Notes: generated by a model from the sequence alone, not told the origin. A DNA stretch of 64,000 bases from Lutibaculum sp963816555 (GCA_963816555.1 CAWFLD010000002.1:62001-126000), one strand, 5' to 3'; counted from the stretch's first letter, positions 53,288 to 63,519 are shown. Translations and numbers: made by a program.

Positions 53288-54340
53288 GCGTCGACATTCG
53301 CGAGGCCCCTCGCCAGCCGTCGGACAACCTGGCATGGGCGGCCGGCGTCGGTGCGTTCCTGGTCGCGTGGTGGCTCGTCTACGGCCAGCTCGTGCCGGTG
53401 TCGGAGTGGCTCGTGTCGCTCCTGCCGGTGGCGCGGCACAGCCATACCGGCGAGGCGCTGGCCTTCTTCTTCTACGACGTTCCCAAGGTCCTGCTGCTGC
53501 TGACGCTGATCGTCTTCGTGACGGGCGTGCTGCGCAGCTATTTCTCGCGCGGAGAAGACGCGGGCGATCCTCGCCGGCAAGCGGGAGTTCGTCGGCTATC
53601 CGCTGGCGGCGGCGCTCGGCGTGCTGACGCCGTTCTGCTCGTGCTCCTCGGTGCCGCTGTTCATCGGCTTCGTCTCGGCCGGCGTGCCGCTCGGCGTGAC
53701 GTTCTCCTTCCTGATCGCCGGGCCGATGGTCGGCCCCGTCGGGCTCGGCCTGCTGCTCGCGCTCGTCGGCTGGAAGGTCGCGGCCGTCTATCTCGTCTTC
53801 GGCTTCGCCGTCGCCACGCTCGCCGGCTGGGTGATCGGCCGGCTGCACCTCGAAGGCTGGCTGCAGGACTGGGTGCGCGAGCTGAATGCCGGGCCGCCCC
53901 CCGACCTGCCGGAGGAACGGCCGACCTTCGCCGGCCGCATCAGGATCGGCATCGAGCAGGTGCGGGAGATCGTCGGCCGCGTGTGGATCTGGGTCGTCGC
54001 CGGCATCACGGTCGGCGCGCTGATCCACGGCTACGTGCCGCAGGACCTGATGGTCCGCATCATGGGCGGCGAAGCCTGGTGGTCGGTGCCGGCGGCGGTG
54101 ATCCTCGGCATTCCGATGTACACGAACGCGGCCGGCGTCATGCCCATCGTCGAGGCGCTCCTGGGGAAGGGGGCGGCGCTCGGAACCGTCCTCGCCTTCA
54201 TGATGTCGGTCATCGCGCTGAGCCTCCCGGAGATGATCATCCTGCGGCAGGTGCTGACGCTGCGCCTGATCGGCGTGTTCATCGGCGTCACGGCCAGCGG
54301 CATCCTCGCCGTCGGCTTCCTGTTCAACCTCCTCTTCTGA
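53284..54340 (+). CDS. ArsP-type (DUF318) permease, frameshifted here
   Basis: Eight- to ten-helix permease of the DUF318 family that includes the organoarsenical exporter ArsP. Its signature TPFCSCSSVPLFIGFVSAGVPLG is present, and a second half repeats the layout (GIPMYTNAAGVMPIVEALLGKG). The frame breaks at 53551-53552, where one extra G changes FSREKTRAIL; removing it gives 352 codons. ArsR upstream and a thioredoxin-like protein downstream form the usual partners of this permease. Substrate could be methylated arsenicals or another metal(loid). Confidence 0.87.
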
Positions 54341-54350
54341 AGGTGCCGTC

Positions 54351-54587
54351 ATGAAGGACGTGAAGGTCTACGGGCCCGGCTGCAAGCGCTGCGAGGCGAC
54401 CGAGGCGATGGTCAGGGAGGTGGCCGCCGGGCTCGGAATCGAGGTCGCGGTGGAGAAGGTCACGGATCCCCGGGCGATCGCCATGGCCGGGGTCATGTCG
54501 ACGCCCGGCCTCGCCGTCGACGGCCGCCTGGTGCACGCGGGCGGGCTGCCGGACCGGAGCCGGCTCGAGCAATGGCTCCGCGCTTGA
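54351..54587 (+). CDS. Small thioredoxin-like protein
   Basis: 78-aa protein with a single thioredoxin/glutaredoxin-like fold: VKVYGPGCKRCEATEAMV has the redox pair C11-K-R-C14, and MSTPGLAVDGRLVHAGGLP has the cis-Pro. The type is often found beside DUF318 permeases. It may reduce or hand over the arsenical to the permease. It starts 10 bp after the permease stop and closes the ars region. Confidence 0.9.
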   Translation: MKDVKVYGPGCKRCEATEAMVREVAAGLGIEVAVEKVTDPRAIAMAGVMSTPGLAVDGRLVHAGGLPDRSRLEQWLRA

Positions 54588-54824
54588 GGTCGTGGGAACA
54601 TCTTCGGTCCGTTTGCCGCGCGGAAGCCATCGACGGCGCAATGTGCCGCCGGAGCTCGCCGCGCAAACCCGCACGGCCATGTCGCCGGGGCAGGTAAGCC
54701 TCACCCTGATAGGGATGCCGGACGCCCGCGATGCGTTCGATCCCGCCGAGCCGCCTGGCACTGCCGTCGTCGCGGATGCAGGAGGCCCGCAGTTCTGTTC
54801 GGGTAGCTGGCGGCGCCGGCCGCC

Positions 54825-55634
54825 TCAGATCTGCTCGGCCTCGAACACGTAGGCGCCCTCGGCCATGCGGTTGCGGATCGTGGAGACGATTCGCTCGTCG
54901 ATCTCGTGCTCGTCGAAGACCCCGGCCTTGCGGCAGGCGAGCCGCAGGTCGACCTCCCGCCCGAGATATTCCAGGAGCACGAAGGAGGCGGCCGGCTTGC
55001 GGCCGCGCTTGATCGGGCCGCCGGTCTGCACGCCGACGAGATAGTCGACGCGCGGCGCGTAGGAGGGATAGAGCACGAGCTGGGTGATCGAGCTCGCCAT
55101 CAGCGATTCGTACTCGACGATGTAGATGCGCTCGCCCAGGAAGAATGCCGCCCCGGTGTATTTCCCGACCGACATGCCGGTGCCGAGCATGTCGCGCGGC
55201 ATCAGCTCGATGTTCTTCCAGAAATATCGCTGGTCGTGCTCGAATATGGCGGCGAAGGACTTGATGATCTTGCCGGGATAGCCGAACGAGTAGAAGTACC
55301 TGTAGTAGTACCCGACGTAGCGCTCCAGGCTGGCGGAGTGGCGGTAGAGCGCCTCGACATGCGCGAGCGGGCCGGCCAGCGCCTCGCCGCCGGCCGGGCT
55401 GCGGCGCACCGAGACGAGCTCGGCGAAGCGCCGCTCCTCGAGCAGGAGCTCCCACTCGCTGACGCCGAAGAAGTCGCAGATGCGGCGCAGATTGTGGCGC
55501 GACGGCCGTGCCTGGCCCGCCAGGTACTTGTTGTACTGCTGGCGGTTGATGCCCAGCCGGCGGCAGACCTCGGCGATCGAGGGGTAGAGGCTCGACAGGT
55601 AGCGCAGGTTGGCGGGGAGCGGGTTGTCGGTCAC
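54825..55634 (-). CDS. XRE-family transcriptional regulator with large C-terminal domain
   Basis: 269 aa. The N-terminal helix-turn-helix of Cro/C1 type is IAEVCRRLGINRQQYNKYLAGQARPSRHNLRRICDFFGV (about 20-58). The remaining 200 residues (YYRYFYSFGYPGKIIKS, GERIYIVEYESLM, IKRGRKPAASFVLLEYLG) look like a sensory domain that I cannot name. It is divergent from the CocE-type hydrolase gene and may regulate it and the peptide importer behind it. Confidence 0.88.
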   Translation of the reverse strand: MTDNPLPANLRYLSSLYPSIAEVCRRLGINRQQYNKYLAGQARPSRHNLRRICDFFGVSEWELLLEERRFAELVSVRRSPAGGEALAGPLAHVEALYRHSASLERYVGYYYRYFYSFGYPGKIIKSFAAIFEHDQRYFWKNIELMPRDMLGTGMSVGKYTGAAFFLGERIYIVEYESLMASSITQLVLYPSYAPRVDYLVGVQTGGPIKRGRKPAASFVLLEYLGREVDLRLACRKAGVFDEHEIDERIVSTIRNRMAEGAYVFEAEQI

Positions 55635-55688
55635 GGGCGTGATCTCTCCGGCATCGTCTCTTCCGGCTTGGCTCCCGCCATCGCTATC

Positions 55689-55707
55689 TGACGCACTATA
55701 GGTGTCA
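55689..55707. promoter_or_regulatory. Inverted repeat between XRE regulator and hydrolase
   Basis: TGACGC-N7-GTGTCA, 6-bp arms with one mismatch, in the 157-bp divergent spacer. On the minus strand TTGACA (55703-55708) overlaps one arm and could be a -35 box of the regulator gene. A regulator-binding site is plausible from position. Confidence 0.4.
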
Positions 55708-55791
55708 AGTCGCGCCGCGGCGCGAAATTGCGCGCGTCCCCCGGCTCGGCTTTGCTCCGGCGCGACCGTTCATCCCGCCCAGGAGCAGCCC

Positions 55792-57821
55792 ATGCCCACC
55801 CTGCCAGACCTGCCCGAGAGCGTGCGCGAGCTCCACCACGTCGAGGTGCCGATGCCCGACGGCTGCCGGCTGGCGGCACGCATCTGGATGCCGAAGGACG
55901 CCGAGGAGCGCCCGGTGCCGGCGATCCTCGAATACATTCCCTACCGCAAGAGCGACATGACGCTCGCCCGCGACGCCCGCTGGCTGCCGCTCGTCGCCGA
56001 GCGCGGCTACGCGGTGGTGCGGCTCGACCTGCGCGGCACCGGCGACTCCGAAGGGCTGATGCTCGACGAGTACACGGAGCAGGAGCTGCAGGACGGGGTG
56101 GACGCCATCGCCTGGATGGCGGCGCAGCCCTGGTGCGACGGCAATGTCGGGATGATCGGCATCTCGTGGGGCGGCTTCAACGGGCTGCAGGTCGCGGCGC
56201 TCCGGCCGCCGGCGCTCAAGGCCGTCATCACGCTGTGCTCGACCGACGACCGCTACGCCGACGACGTGCACTACATGGGCGGGACCATGGTGATCGACCA
56301 GATCTCCTGGGCCGGCATCATGTTCGGGCGCAACACGCTGCCGCCGGACCCGCAGAATGTCGGCGAGCGCTGGCGCGACGAGTGGCAGCGCCGCCTCACG
56401 GACAGCGGGCTGTGGCTCAAGAACTGGCTCGAGCACCAGACGCGCGACGCGTTCTGGAAGCACGGCTCGGTCTGCGAGGACTATTCGGCGATCACCTGCC
56501 CGGTCTACGCGGTCAGCGGCTGGGCCGACGGCTATTGCCGCGCCGTCTTCCGCCTGATGGAAAACCTCGACGTGCCGCGCAAGGGGCTCGTCGGCCCGTG
56601 GGCGCACACCTATCCGCAGATCGGCCGGCCGCAGCCGGCGATCGACTTCGTCTCCGAATCCGTGCGCTGGTGGGACCACTGGCTGAAGGGCCGCGACACC
56701 GGCATCATGGACGAGCCGCAGCTGCGGCTGTTCATGCAGGATCCCGCGCCGCCTCGAAGCGTCTACGAGCGCCGCTCCGGCCGCTGGGTGGCGGAGCCGT
56801 CCTGGCCTTCGCCGAACGTGACGCGGCAGGCCTTCGCGCTCGGCAGCGACGGCACGCTCGCCCCGGCCGGCGCGGCGACGCTCCCCGGCGACGCCCTCAC
56901 GGTCTCCTCGCCCCTCTGGGTCGGCTTCGCCGGCGGCAAGTGGTGCTCCTATGCCGGGCCCGGGCGACCAGCCGGTCGACCAGCGGACCGACGACGCCGG
57001 CAGCCTCGTCTTCGAGACGGCGCCGCTCGAGGCGGACCTCGAGATCGCGGGCGACGCGAGCCTGCTGCTCGCCGTCGAGAGCGACCGGCCGGTCGCCCAG
57101 GTCACGGCGCGCCTCGTCGACGTGCATCCCGACGGGCAGGCGACGCGCGTGTGCTACGGGCCGTTCAACCTGACCCATCGCGACGGGCACGAGCATCCCG
57201 AGCCGCTCGAGCCCGGCCGCCGCTACACGGTGCGCGTGCCGATGAAGCACGTCGCCCAGCGCTTCGCGAAGGGCCACCGGATCCGCCTGTCGATCTCGTC
57301 GGTCTATTTCCCGATCTCGTGGCCGACGCCGGAGCCGGCGACGCTGACGGTCTTTCCGGCCGAGACGCAGCTCGAGCTGCCGGTGAGAACCTCTTCGCCC
57401 TTGGACGAGACGCTGCATCCCTTCGCCGATGCCGTGCTCGGGCCGCCGCTGCGCACGGAGGTGATCGAGGAGGGCGAGGCGACGTGGCACGCCGTGATGG
57501 ACCACGGCACCGGCGCCGCGGAGGTCCGGGTCGTCGAGGACGACGGCCGCTACCGGCTCGCCTACAACGACCTGACGATCGCGTCCCGGGGGGAGGAGCG
57601 CTACGGCTTCTCCGGCAACGACTACGCGCACCCTCTACGGCGAAACGAAGTGGAGCTTCGAGCTCCAGCGCGGCGACTGGAGCGTCAGGACCACCACGTG
57701 GACCCGCATGACCGCCACGCCCGAGGCGTTCCACATCGAGGCCCACCTCAACGCCTGGGAGGGCGAGGCGCTGGCGCACGAGGCGAGCTGGTCGGAGGAC
57801 ATCCCGCGGCGGCTGGTCTGA
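55792..57821 (+). CDS. CocE/NonD-family (S15-type) hydrolase, frameshifted here
   Basis: Serine hydrolase related to cocaine esterase and X-Pro dipeptidyl peptidase. The alpha/beta core has the nucleophile Ser125 in GMIGISWGGFNG, a GWADGY segment that may hold the catalytic Asp and PWAHTYP with the His, followed by a C-terminal beta-sandwich. Two insertions break it, at about 56962-56964 and in the CCC run 57631-57633. After the second the true frame ends ASWSEDIPRRLV at 57821. Corrected length is 676 codons, typical for the family. It precedes a peptide-type importer by 152 bp and may cleave an ester or peptide bond of the imported compound. Confidence 0.88.
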
Positions 57822-57973
57822 TCGCGCATGGTGCATTCGCGACCTGACGCATTTTCCGCGTCGCTTGGAGCCGGGTGCGAAATTGATCCGGACGCGGGCC
57901 GGCCGTTTAATCGAACGATGACGAGGGGATCGGGCGCCCGCAGCGCCTGCCAACAAGAAGGGAAGGGTCTTCC

Positions 57974-59563
57974 ATGGCCGACACGACTGAGGGCTTCCTC
58001 AACATCCCGCGCCGCAGCTTCCTGAAGGGGGTGGCCGCCACGGGCCTCGCCGCCGCGTCGATGCCGATCTCGCGCGCCGTCTGGGCGCAGCAGGGCAAGG
58101 TGCTCGTCGTGCGCTCCTATGCCGACATCGAGACGCTCGACCCCGGCTTCTACCAGAACGCCTACAACGTCGACGTGATGAACTGCCTCTACTCCAAGCT
58201 CGTGCACTACAAGCCGGGCCACGAGTGGGGCGTCGAGATGCAGGCGGCCGAGGAGGTCGAGCAGGTCGACGACACGCATATCCGCTTCAAGCTGAAGCCC
58301 GGCATCATGTTCACCGGCGGCTACGGCGAGATGACCGCGGAGGACGTCAAGTTCTCCTTCGAGCGCGTGCTCGAGCACGATTCGCCGGTGAAGGGCGACT
58401 GGGGCCCGCTCGACCACGTCGAGGTGACCGACAAGTACTCGGGCGTCATCGTCCTCAAGAAGCCCTTCCAGCCGCTGTGGAACATCACGCTGCCCTACGG
58501 CGTCGGCCACATCGTCTCGAAGAAGGCGGTGATGGAGGCGACCGGCGACGGCGGCACGTTCGGCCTCAAGCCGCCGGCGTTCTCGGGCCCCTACATCCTC
58601 GGCGAGTGGAAGCCCGACCAGTACACCAAGCTCGTCCGCAACCCGGACTGGAAGGGCGAGGATCCGGGCTTCGACGAGATCCGCATCATCCCGATGGACG
58701 ACGAGAAGACCGCCGAGATCGCCTACGAGGCCGGCGACGTCGACTTCACGGGCATCAGCCTCGCCTCGCTGAGCAAGTACAAGGAACAGACGCCGAAGGA
58801 CACGGCGATCGAGGAGTATCCTTCGCTCTACTACGTCTGGGTCGGGATGAACCTCGACAACCCGGCGCTCCAGGACATCAACCTGCGCAAGGCGATCCAG
58901 TACGCGATCAACGTGCCGCAGATCATGGACGCGGCCTATTTCGGCGAGGCCAAGCCCTCCACCGGCCTGATCGCGCCGGGCCTGATCGGCCACCGCGAGA
59001 AGTCGCTGGTGCCGCCGGAGGGCGACCTCGACAAGGCCCGCGAGTTCCTGGAGAAGGCCGGCGGCCCGCCGAGCCAGAAGCTGACGATCGAGGCCGAGAA
59101 CACCTCGCAGTGGAGCACGGTCGCGCAGATCGTCCAGGCGCAGCTCGCCCAGATCGGCATCGATGTCCAGATCAACGTGCAGGATTCCGGCTCGTTCTGG
59201 ACGATGGGCATGGAGAGCGAGGGCGATCGCTGGAAGGACATCCAGCTCATCATCAACCGCTTCTCGATGCTGCCCGACCCCTACTACGCGACGAGCTGGT
59301 TCACCTGCGAGCAGGTCGGCATCTGGAACTGGGAGCGCTTCTGCAACAAGGAGTTCGACAAGCTGCACGAGGCGGCGCTGAGCGAGTCCGACGAGCAGAA
59401 GCGCGCCGAGATGTACGTCAAGATGCAGGACCTCATGGAGGAGTCCGGCGCCTACCGCTTCATCACCCACGAGGGCAGCCCGGTGATGTACCGGACGACC
59501 AAGGTGAAGCCGGCGCTGCGTCCGGACGCCCGGCCGCTCTACCGCTACTTCGAGCCGGCGTGA
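57974..59563 (+). CDS. Peptide/nickel-type ABC importer, substrate-binding protein
   Basis: 529-aa periplasmic binding protein of SBP family 5. The N-terminus has a twin-arginine signal (IPRRSFLKGVAATGLAAASM) that suggests folded export by Tat. The mature protein shows ETLDPGFYQNAYNVDVMNCLYSKLV and KLKPGIMFTGGYGEMTAEDVKFSFERVL. First gene of a complete five-gene importer. The ligand could be a peptide, opine or glycoside. A GAAGGGAAGGG ribosome-binding site precedes the ATG. Confidence 0.93.
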   Translation: MADTTEGFLNIPRRSFLKGVAATGLAAASMPISRAVWAQQGKVLVVRSYADIETLDPGFYQNAYNVDVMNCLYSKLVHYKPGHEWGVEMQAAEEVEQVDDTHIRFKLKPGIMFTGGYGEMTAEDVKFSFERVLEHDSPVKGDWGPLDHVEVTDKYSGVIVLKKPFQPLWNITLPYGVGHIVSKKAVMEATGDGGTFGLKPPAFSGPYILGEWKPDQYTKLVRNPDWKGEDPGFDEIRIIPMDDEKTAEIAYEAGDVDFTGISLASLSKYKEQTPKDTAIEEYPSLYYVWVGMNLDNPALQDINLRKAIQYAINVPQIMDAAYFGEAKPSTGLIAPGLIGHREKSLVPPEGDLDKAREFLEKAGGPPSQKLTIEAENTSQWSTVAQIVQAQLAQIGIDVQINVQDSGSFWTMGMESEGDRWKDIQLIINRFSMLPDPYYATSWFTCEQVGIWNWERFCNKEFDKLHEAALSESDEQKRAEMYVKMQDLMEESGAYRFITHEGSPVMYRTTKVKPALRPDARPLYRYFEPA

Positions 59564-59613
59564 CCTGCGCCGGCGCGAGCCCGACCTGACGACACGAGGG
59601 AAGCCCCGGAACG

Positions 59614-60552
59614 GTGTGGATCTACCTGCTGCGTCGCCTCGCCCTGTCGATCGCCGTGATCGTGGTGGCCGTGACGCTCCTGAACGTCATGCTTCACGCC
59701 GTTCCGGGCGACCCGGCCGTCATGATGCTGGGGCCGCGCGCGACGCCCGAGCTGATCGCGCGGACGCGCGTCGAGATGGGCCTCGACAAGCCCTTCCTGG
59801 TGCAGATGCTCGTCTTCTTCGGGAACCTCCTGCGCGGCGACATGGGGGTCGACGTCTTCACCCGCCGGCCGGTCTCCGACATCGTGCTGGAGCAGCTGCC
59901 CTACACGCTGGTCCTGATCACGGCGTCGATCGTCTGGGCGGCGCTGATCGGCATCCCGCTCGGCTGCTACTCCGCCATCCGCCGCAACAGCCTCGTCGAC
60001 AAGGTGACGGGCGTGCTCTCGGTGAGCACGATCTCGGTGCCGGCCTTCGTGATGGCGCTCTACGCGGTGCTGGTCTTCGCGGTCTGGCTCAAGTGGCTGC
60101 CGGCGATCGGGGCGGGCGAGGGCTTCGGCGAGCAGGCCCGGCACCTGATCCTGCCGGCCTTCGCGGTCGGCGTCTCCTGGGTCGGCTACATGGCGCGCAT
60201 CGTGCGGGCCTCGATGCTGGAGATCATGGGCGAGAACCACGTGCGCATGGCGCGCGCCTTCGGGCTGCCGCCCTCGAAGATCATCGTGTCCTACGCCCTG
60301 CGCATCGCCATCCTGCCGACGGTGACGCTGGTGGGGGCGGGCGTCGCCTACCTGCTCTCGGCGGCGGTGTTCGCGGAGGTGATCTTCGCCCGGCCCGGCA
60401 TCGGCGCCCTGATCGTCCAGGCGGTGGACGGCCGCAACTACCCGATCGTGCTCGGCTGCGTCCTCGTCACCACCGTCCTGATCGTCGCCGCGACGCTCGT
60501 CTCCGATCTCGTGAACGCCTGGCTCGACCCCCGCGCGCGGGAAGGCCTGTGA
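59614..60552 (+). CDS. Peptide/nickel-type ABC importer, permease (DppB type)
   Basis: 312-aa permease from a GTG at 59614. It has the N-terminal MLHAVPGDPAVMMLGPRATPELIARTRVEMGLDKP, six membrane segments and the ATPase-contact loop VRASMLEIMGENHVRMARAFGLPPSKI. The stop lies inside a 14-bp tandem duplication. The upstream spacer holds only a 10-bp palindrome GCGCCGGCGC (59567-59576), not the long hairpin seen at the other importers. Confidence 0.93.
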   Translation: MWIYLLRRLALSIAVIVVAVTLLNVMLHAVPGDPAVMMLGPRATPELIARTRVEMGLDKPFLVQMLVFFGNLLRGDMGVDVFTRRPVSDIVLEQLPYTLVLITASIVWAALIGIPLGCYSAIRRNSLVDKVTGVLSVSTISVPAFVMALYAVLVFAVWLKWLPAIGAGEGFGEQARHLILPAFAVGVSWVGYMARIVRASMLEIMGENHVRMARAFGLPPSKIIVSYALRIAILPTVTLVGAGVAYLLSAAVFAEVIFARPGIGALIVQAVDGRNYPIVLGCVLVTTVLIVAATLVSDLVNAWLDPRAREGL

Positions 60553-60567
60553 GGGAAGGCCTGTGAG
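60540..60567 (+). repeat. 14-bp tandem duplication over the dppB-type stop codon
   Basis: GGAAGGCCTGTGAG occurs twice in direct succession (60540-60553 and 60554-60567). It duplicates the last codons and stop of the permease gene. The second copy is non-coding and leads into the GAGGGAGGGA ribosome-binding region of the next gene. It is a recent local duplication or an assembly artefact. Confidence 0.7.
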
Positions 60568-60579
60568 GGAGGGACAGTC

Positions 60580-61461
60580 TTGAGCTCGACAACGGCCGAC
60601 ACGGCCTCCCGCACGCCCGGCGCCCTGCGCCAGTACGCCGGGATGCTGGCCCGCGACCACCTGGGCCTGCTCGGCCTCGTCCTGGTCCTGATCATCGTGG
60701 CGAGCGCCATCCTCGCGCCGTGGATCTCGCCGTACGACCCCAACCAGATCATGATCGGGCCGCGGCTCGGGCCGCCCTCCTGGCAGCACTGGCTGGGCAC
60801 CGACCATATCGGCCGGGACCTCCTGTCGCGGGTCATCGCCGGCGGGCGGATCGCCATGCTCGTGGCGGCCGCGACGCTGTCGGCGGCGCTGAGCGTCGGC
60901 CTCGCGCTGGGGCTGATCGCGGGCTTCGGGCCGCAGTGGCTCGACAACGCCCTGCTGCTCGTCTTCGACGCGGTGCGCTCCTTCCCGGTCATCATCTTCG
61001 GCCTCGCCCTCGTGACGCTGATCGGGCCGAGCCTCGGCACGGTCATCATGGTCGTGGCGATCACCTCGGTGCCGATCTACGCCCGGATCGTGCGGACGCA
61101 GACGCAGTCGCTGCGCTCCGCCGAGTTCGTGCTCGCGGAGCGGGCGATGGGCGCCAGCACGCTGCGCATCCTCGCGGTGCACGTCATGCCGAACGTGATC
61201 GGGCCGCTCCTGATCCTCGCCAGCATGGACGTGCCGCTGGTCATCGCGACGGAGGCCGGCCTGAGCTTCCTCGGCATGGGCGTGCGGCCGCCGACGCCGT
61301 CCTGGGGCACGATCCTCAACGACGGCTACAGCTACATCCGCAACTCGCCGTGGCCGGTCATCGACGGCTCGATCCCGATCGTCCTCGTGACGCTCGGCTT
61401 CACCTTCCTCGGCGAGGCGCTGCGCGACATCTTCGACCCGAAGCTGCGGCGGGACCTGTGA
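60580..61461 (+). CDS. Peptide/nickel-type ABC importer, permease (DppC type)
   Basis: 293 aa if started at the TTG at 60580, which has GAGGGAGGGA at good distance. The N-terminal region contains DPNQIMIGPRLGPPSWQHWLGTDHIGRDLLSRVIAGGRIAM, diagnostic for the DppC/OppC group, and the loop VRTQTQSLRSAEFVLAERAMGAS contacts the ATPases. It ends 2 bp before the ATPase gene. Confidence 0.92.
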   Translation: MSSTTADTASRTPGALRQYAGMLARDHLGLLGLVLVLIIVASAILAPWISPYDPNQIMIGPRLGPPSWQHWLGTDHIGRDLLSRVIAGGRIAMLVAAATLSAALSVGLALGLIAGFGPQWLDNALLLVFDAVRSFPVIIFGLALVTLIGPSLGTVIMVVAITSVPIYARIVRTQTQSLRSAEFVLAERAMGASTLRILAVHVMPNVIGPLLILASMDVPLVIATEAGLSFLGMGVRPPTPSWGTILNDGYSYIRNSPWPVIDGSIPIVLVTLGFTFLGEALRDIFDPKLRRDL

Positions 61462-61463
61462 GC

Positions 61464-62460
61464 ATGGGCGACGCCGAGACCCTCCTGCAGGTCCGCGACC
61501 TCTCGCTCGATTTCGGCACGCCGCGCGGCCGCGTGCACGCGCTGCGCAACGTCTCCGTCGACGTGCCGAAGGGCCGCATCGTCGGCGTCGTCGGCGAATC
61601 CGGCTGCGGCAAGTCGACCCTGGCCTACAGCCTGATCGGCCTCCTGCCGGCCAACGCCGAGATCGTCGACGGCACGATCGGGTTCGAGGGGCACAACCTC
61701 ATCGAGCTCTCCGACCGGCAGATGCGCGACATCCGCGGCCGCCGCATGTCGATGATCTTCCAGGACCCGATGACGGCGCTCAATCCCGGTCACGACCGTC
61801 GGGCGGCAGATGATGGAGATCCAGTACCGCGACGACATCGCGACCGCCGAGAAGCGCCGGCGGGCCATCGCGATGCTCGAGACCGTGGGCATCCCCGACG
61901 CGGAGAGCCGCCTCGATTCCTATCCGCACCATTTCTCCGGCGGCATGCGCCAGCGCATCTGCATCGCCATGGCGCTGCTCGTCGAGCCCTCGCTGCTCAT
62001 CGCCGACGAGCCGACGACGGCGCTCGACGCGACGCTCGAGGTGCAGATCATCAACCTCCTGAAGAAGCTGCAGCGCGACATCGGCTGCTCCATCGTCTTC
62101 GTCTCGCATCACCTGGGCACGGTGGCGGAGCTCTGCGACGACGTGGTGGTGATGTATGCCGGCGAGGTCGTCGAGCGGGGGCCGGTCCGCGACATCTTCC
62201 GCCGCCCGGCGCACCCCTACACGCAGGCGCTTCTGGAGTGCGACCCAGGCCGCATCCGCGAGAAGACGCGGCACCTGCCGACGATCCCCGGCGAGCTGCC
62301 GAACCTGATCGACGTGCCGGACGGGTGCATCTTCAAGGGGCGCTGCCCGAAGGCCTTCGGGCGCTGCGACCACGACCATCCCGGCGACTACGACGCGGCG
62401 GGAGAGGGCCATGCCGCCCGCTGCCACCTTCTCGACCCGCGCGAGGGAGAGACCGCATGA
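61464..62460 (+). CDS. Peptide/nickel-type ABC importer, ATPase (DppD type), frameshifted here
   Basis: ATPase with Walker A GESGCGKST, Q-loop MIFQDPMTALNP, signature FSGGMRQRI, Walker B LLIADEPTTALD and the C-terminal oligopeptide-transporter motif GCIFKGRCPKAFGRCD. The frame breaks at 61786-61787, where an extra G changes LNPVTTVGRQM. Without it there are 332 codons. GTG at 61458 is an alternative start. The stop overlaps the next ATPase start. Confidence 0.9.
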
Positions 62461-63497
62461 GCGCCCTGCTCGAGGTCGAGAACCTGCGCGTGCGCTATCG
62501 CACGGCCGGCGCGCTGAAGAGCCTGATCCGCGGCATCGACGACCCGTATATCGACGCGGTGTGCGACGTGTCCTTCGAGATCAGCGAGGGCGAGACGCTC
62601 GGCCTCGTCGGCGAATCCGGCTCCGGCAAGTCGACCATCGCCCGCACGCTGATCGGCCTGAAGGGCGCGGCCGAGGGCTCCATCCGGTTTCAGGGCGAGG
62701 AGCTGACGGGCCTCAAGGAGCGCGACTACGCCAAGGTCCGGCGCGAGATGGCGATGATGTGGCAGGACCCTGTGGGGAGCCTCTCGCCGCGCCTGACGAT
62801 CGGCTCGCTGATCACCGAGCCCTTCCGCATCCACGGCATGACGGACAGGGACCTCGGCGCCGAGGCGGTGCGGCTGCTCGAGATGGTCGGCCTCAACGCC
62901 GACTTCGCGCCGCGCTTCCCCCACCAGCTCTCCGGCGGCCAGGCCCGGCGCGTCGGCGTGGCGCGGGCGCTGGCGCTCAACCCCCGGCTCGTCATCGCCG
63001 ACGAGCCGACGGCCGGCCTCGACGTGTCGGTCCAGGGCGAGGTGCTGAACCTCCTGGCGCGGCTGCAGGACGAGCTCGGCATCGCCATCCTCGTCATCAC
63101 CCACAACCTCAACGTCGTGCGCCACATCACCGACCGCATGGCGATCATGTATCTCGGGCGGTTCGTGGAGCAGGGGCCGACGGACGAGATCTTCTTCCAG
63201 CCGCGCCACCCCTACACGGAGGCGCTGCTCTCGGCGAACCCGGAGCCCGATCCCGACGCCGCGCACGAGCGGGTGGAGATTTCCGGCGAGGTGCCGAGCC
63301 TGATGCACCGGCCCTCGGGCTGCGAGTTCCACACGCGCTGCCTCTATGCCCGCGAGAATTGCGGCCACGAGCCGCCGGGCGTCAGCCGCGACGGCCCGGC
63401 CCACGCCTACACCTGCCACTATCCGCTCGGCCTCGTCAGCGAGCCGAAGTCGCGGACCGGCGGGAGCGCGCCGGCGGAAGGCGGCGAGCCCGCGTGA
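62457..63497 (+). CDS. Peptide/nickel-type ABC importer, ATPase (DppF type)
   Basis: 346-aa ATPase, intact. Walker A GESGSGKST, Q-loop MMWQDPVGSLSPR, signature LSGGQARRV and Walker B LVIADEPTAGLD are present. The C-terminal oligopeptide motif GCEFHTRCLYARENC follows, whose cysteines can hold a [4Fe-4S] cluster in some relatives. Overlaps the DppD-type gene by 4 bp and completes the importer. Confidence 0.94.
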   Translation: MSALLEVENLRVRYRTAGALKSLIRGIDDPYIDAVCDVSFEISEGETLGLVGESGSGKSTIARTLIGLKGAAEGSIRFQGEELTGLKERDYAKVRREMAMMWQDPVGSLSPRLTIGSLITEPFRIHGMTDRDLGAEAVRLLEMVGLNADFAPRFPHQLSGGQARRVGVARALALNPRLVIADEPTAGLDVSVQGEVLNLLARLQDELGIAILVITHNLNVVRHITDRMAIMYLGRFVEQGPTDEIFFQPRHPYTEALLSANPEPDPDAAHERVEISGEVPSLMHRPSGCEFHTRCLYARENCGHEPPGVSRDGPAHAYTCHYPLGLVSEPKSRTGGSAPAEGGEPA

Positions 63498-63519
63498 CCC
63501 TGCGCCGCCCGTGGCCGCC

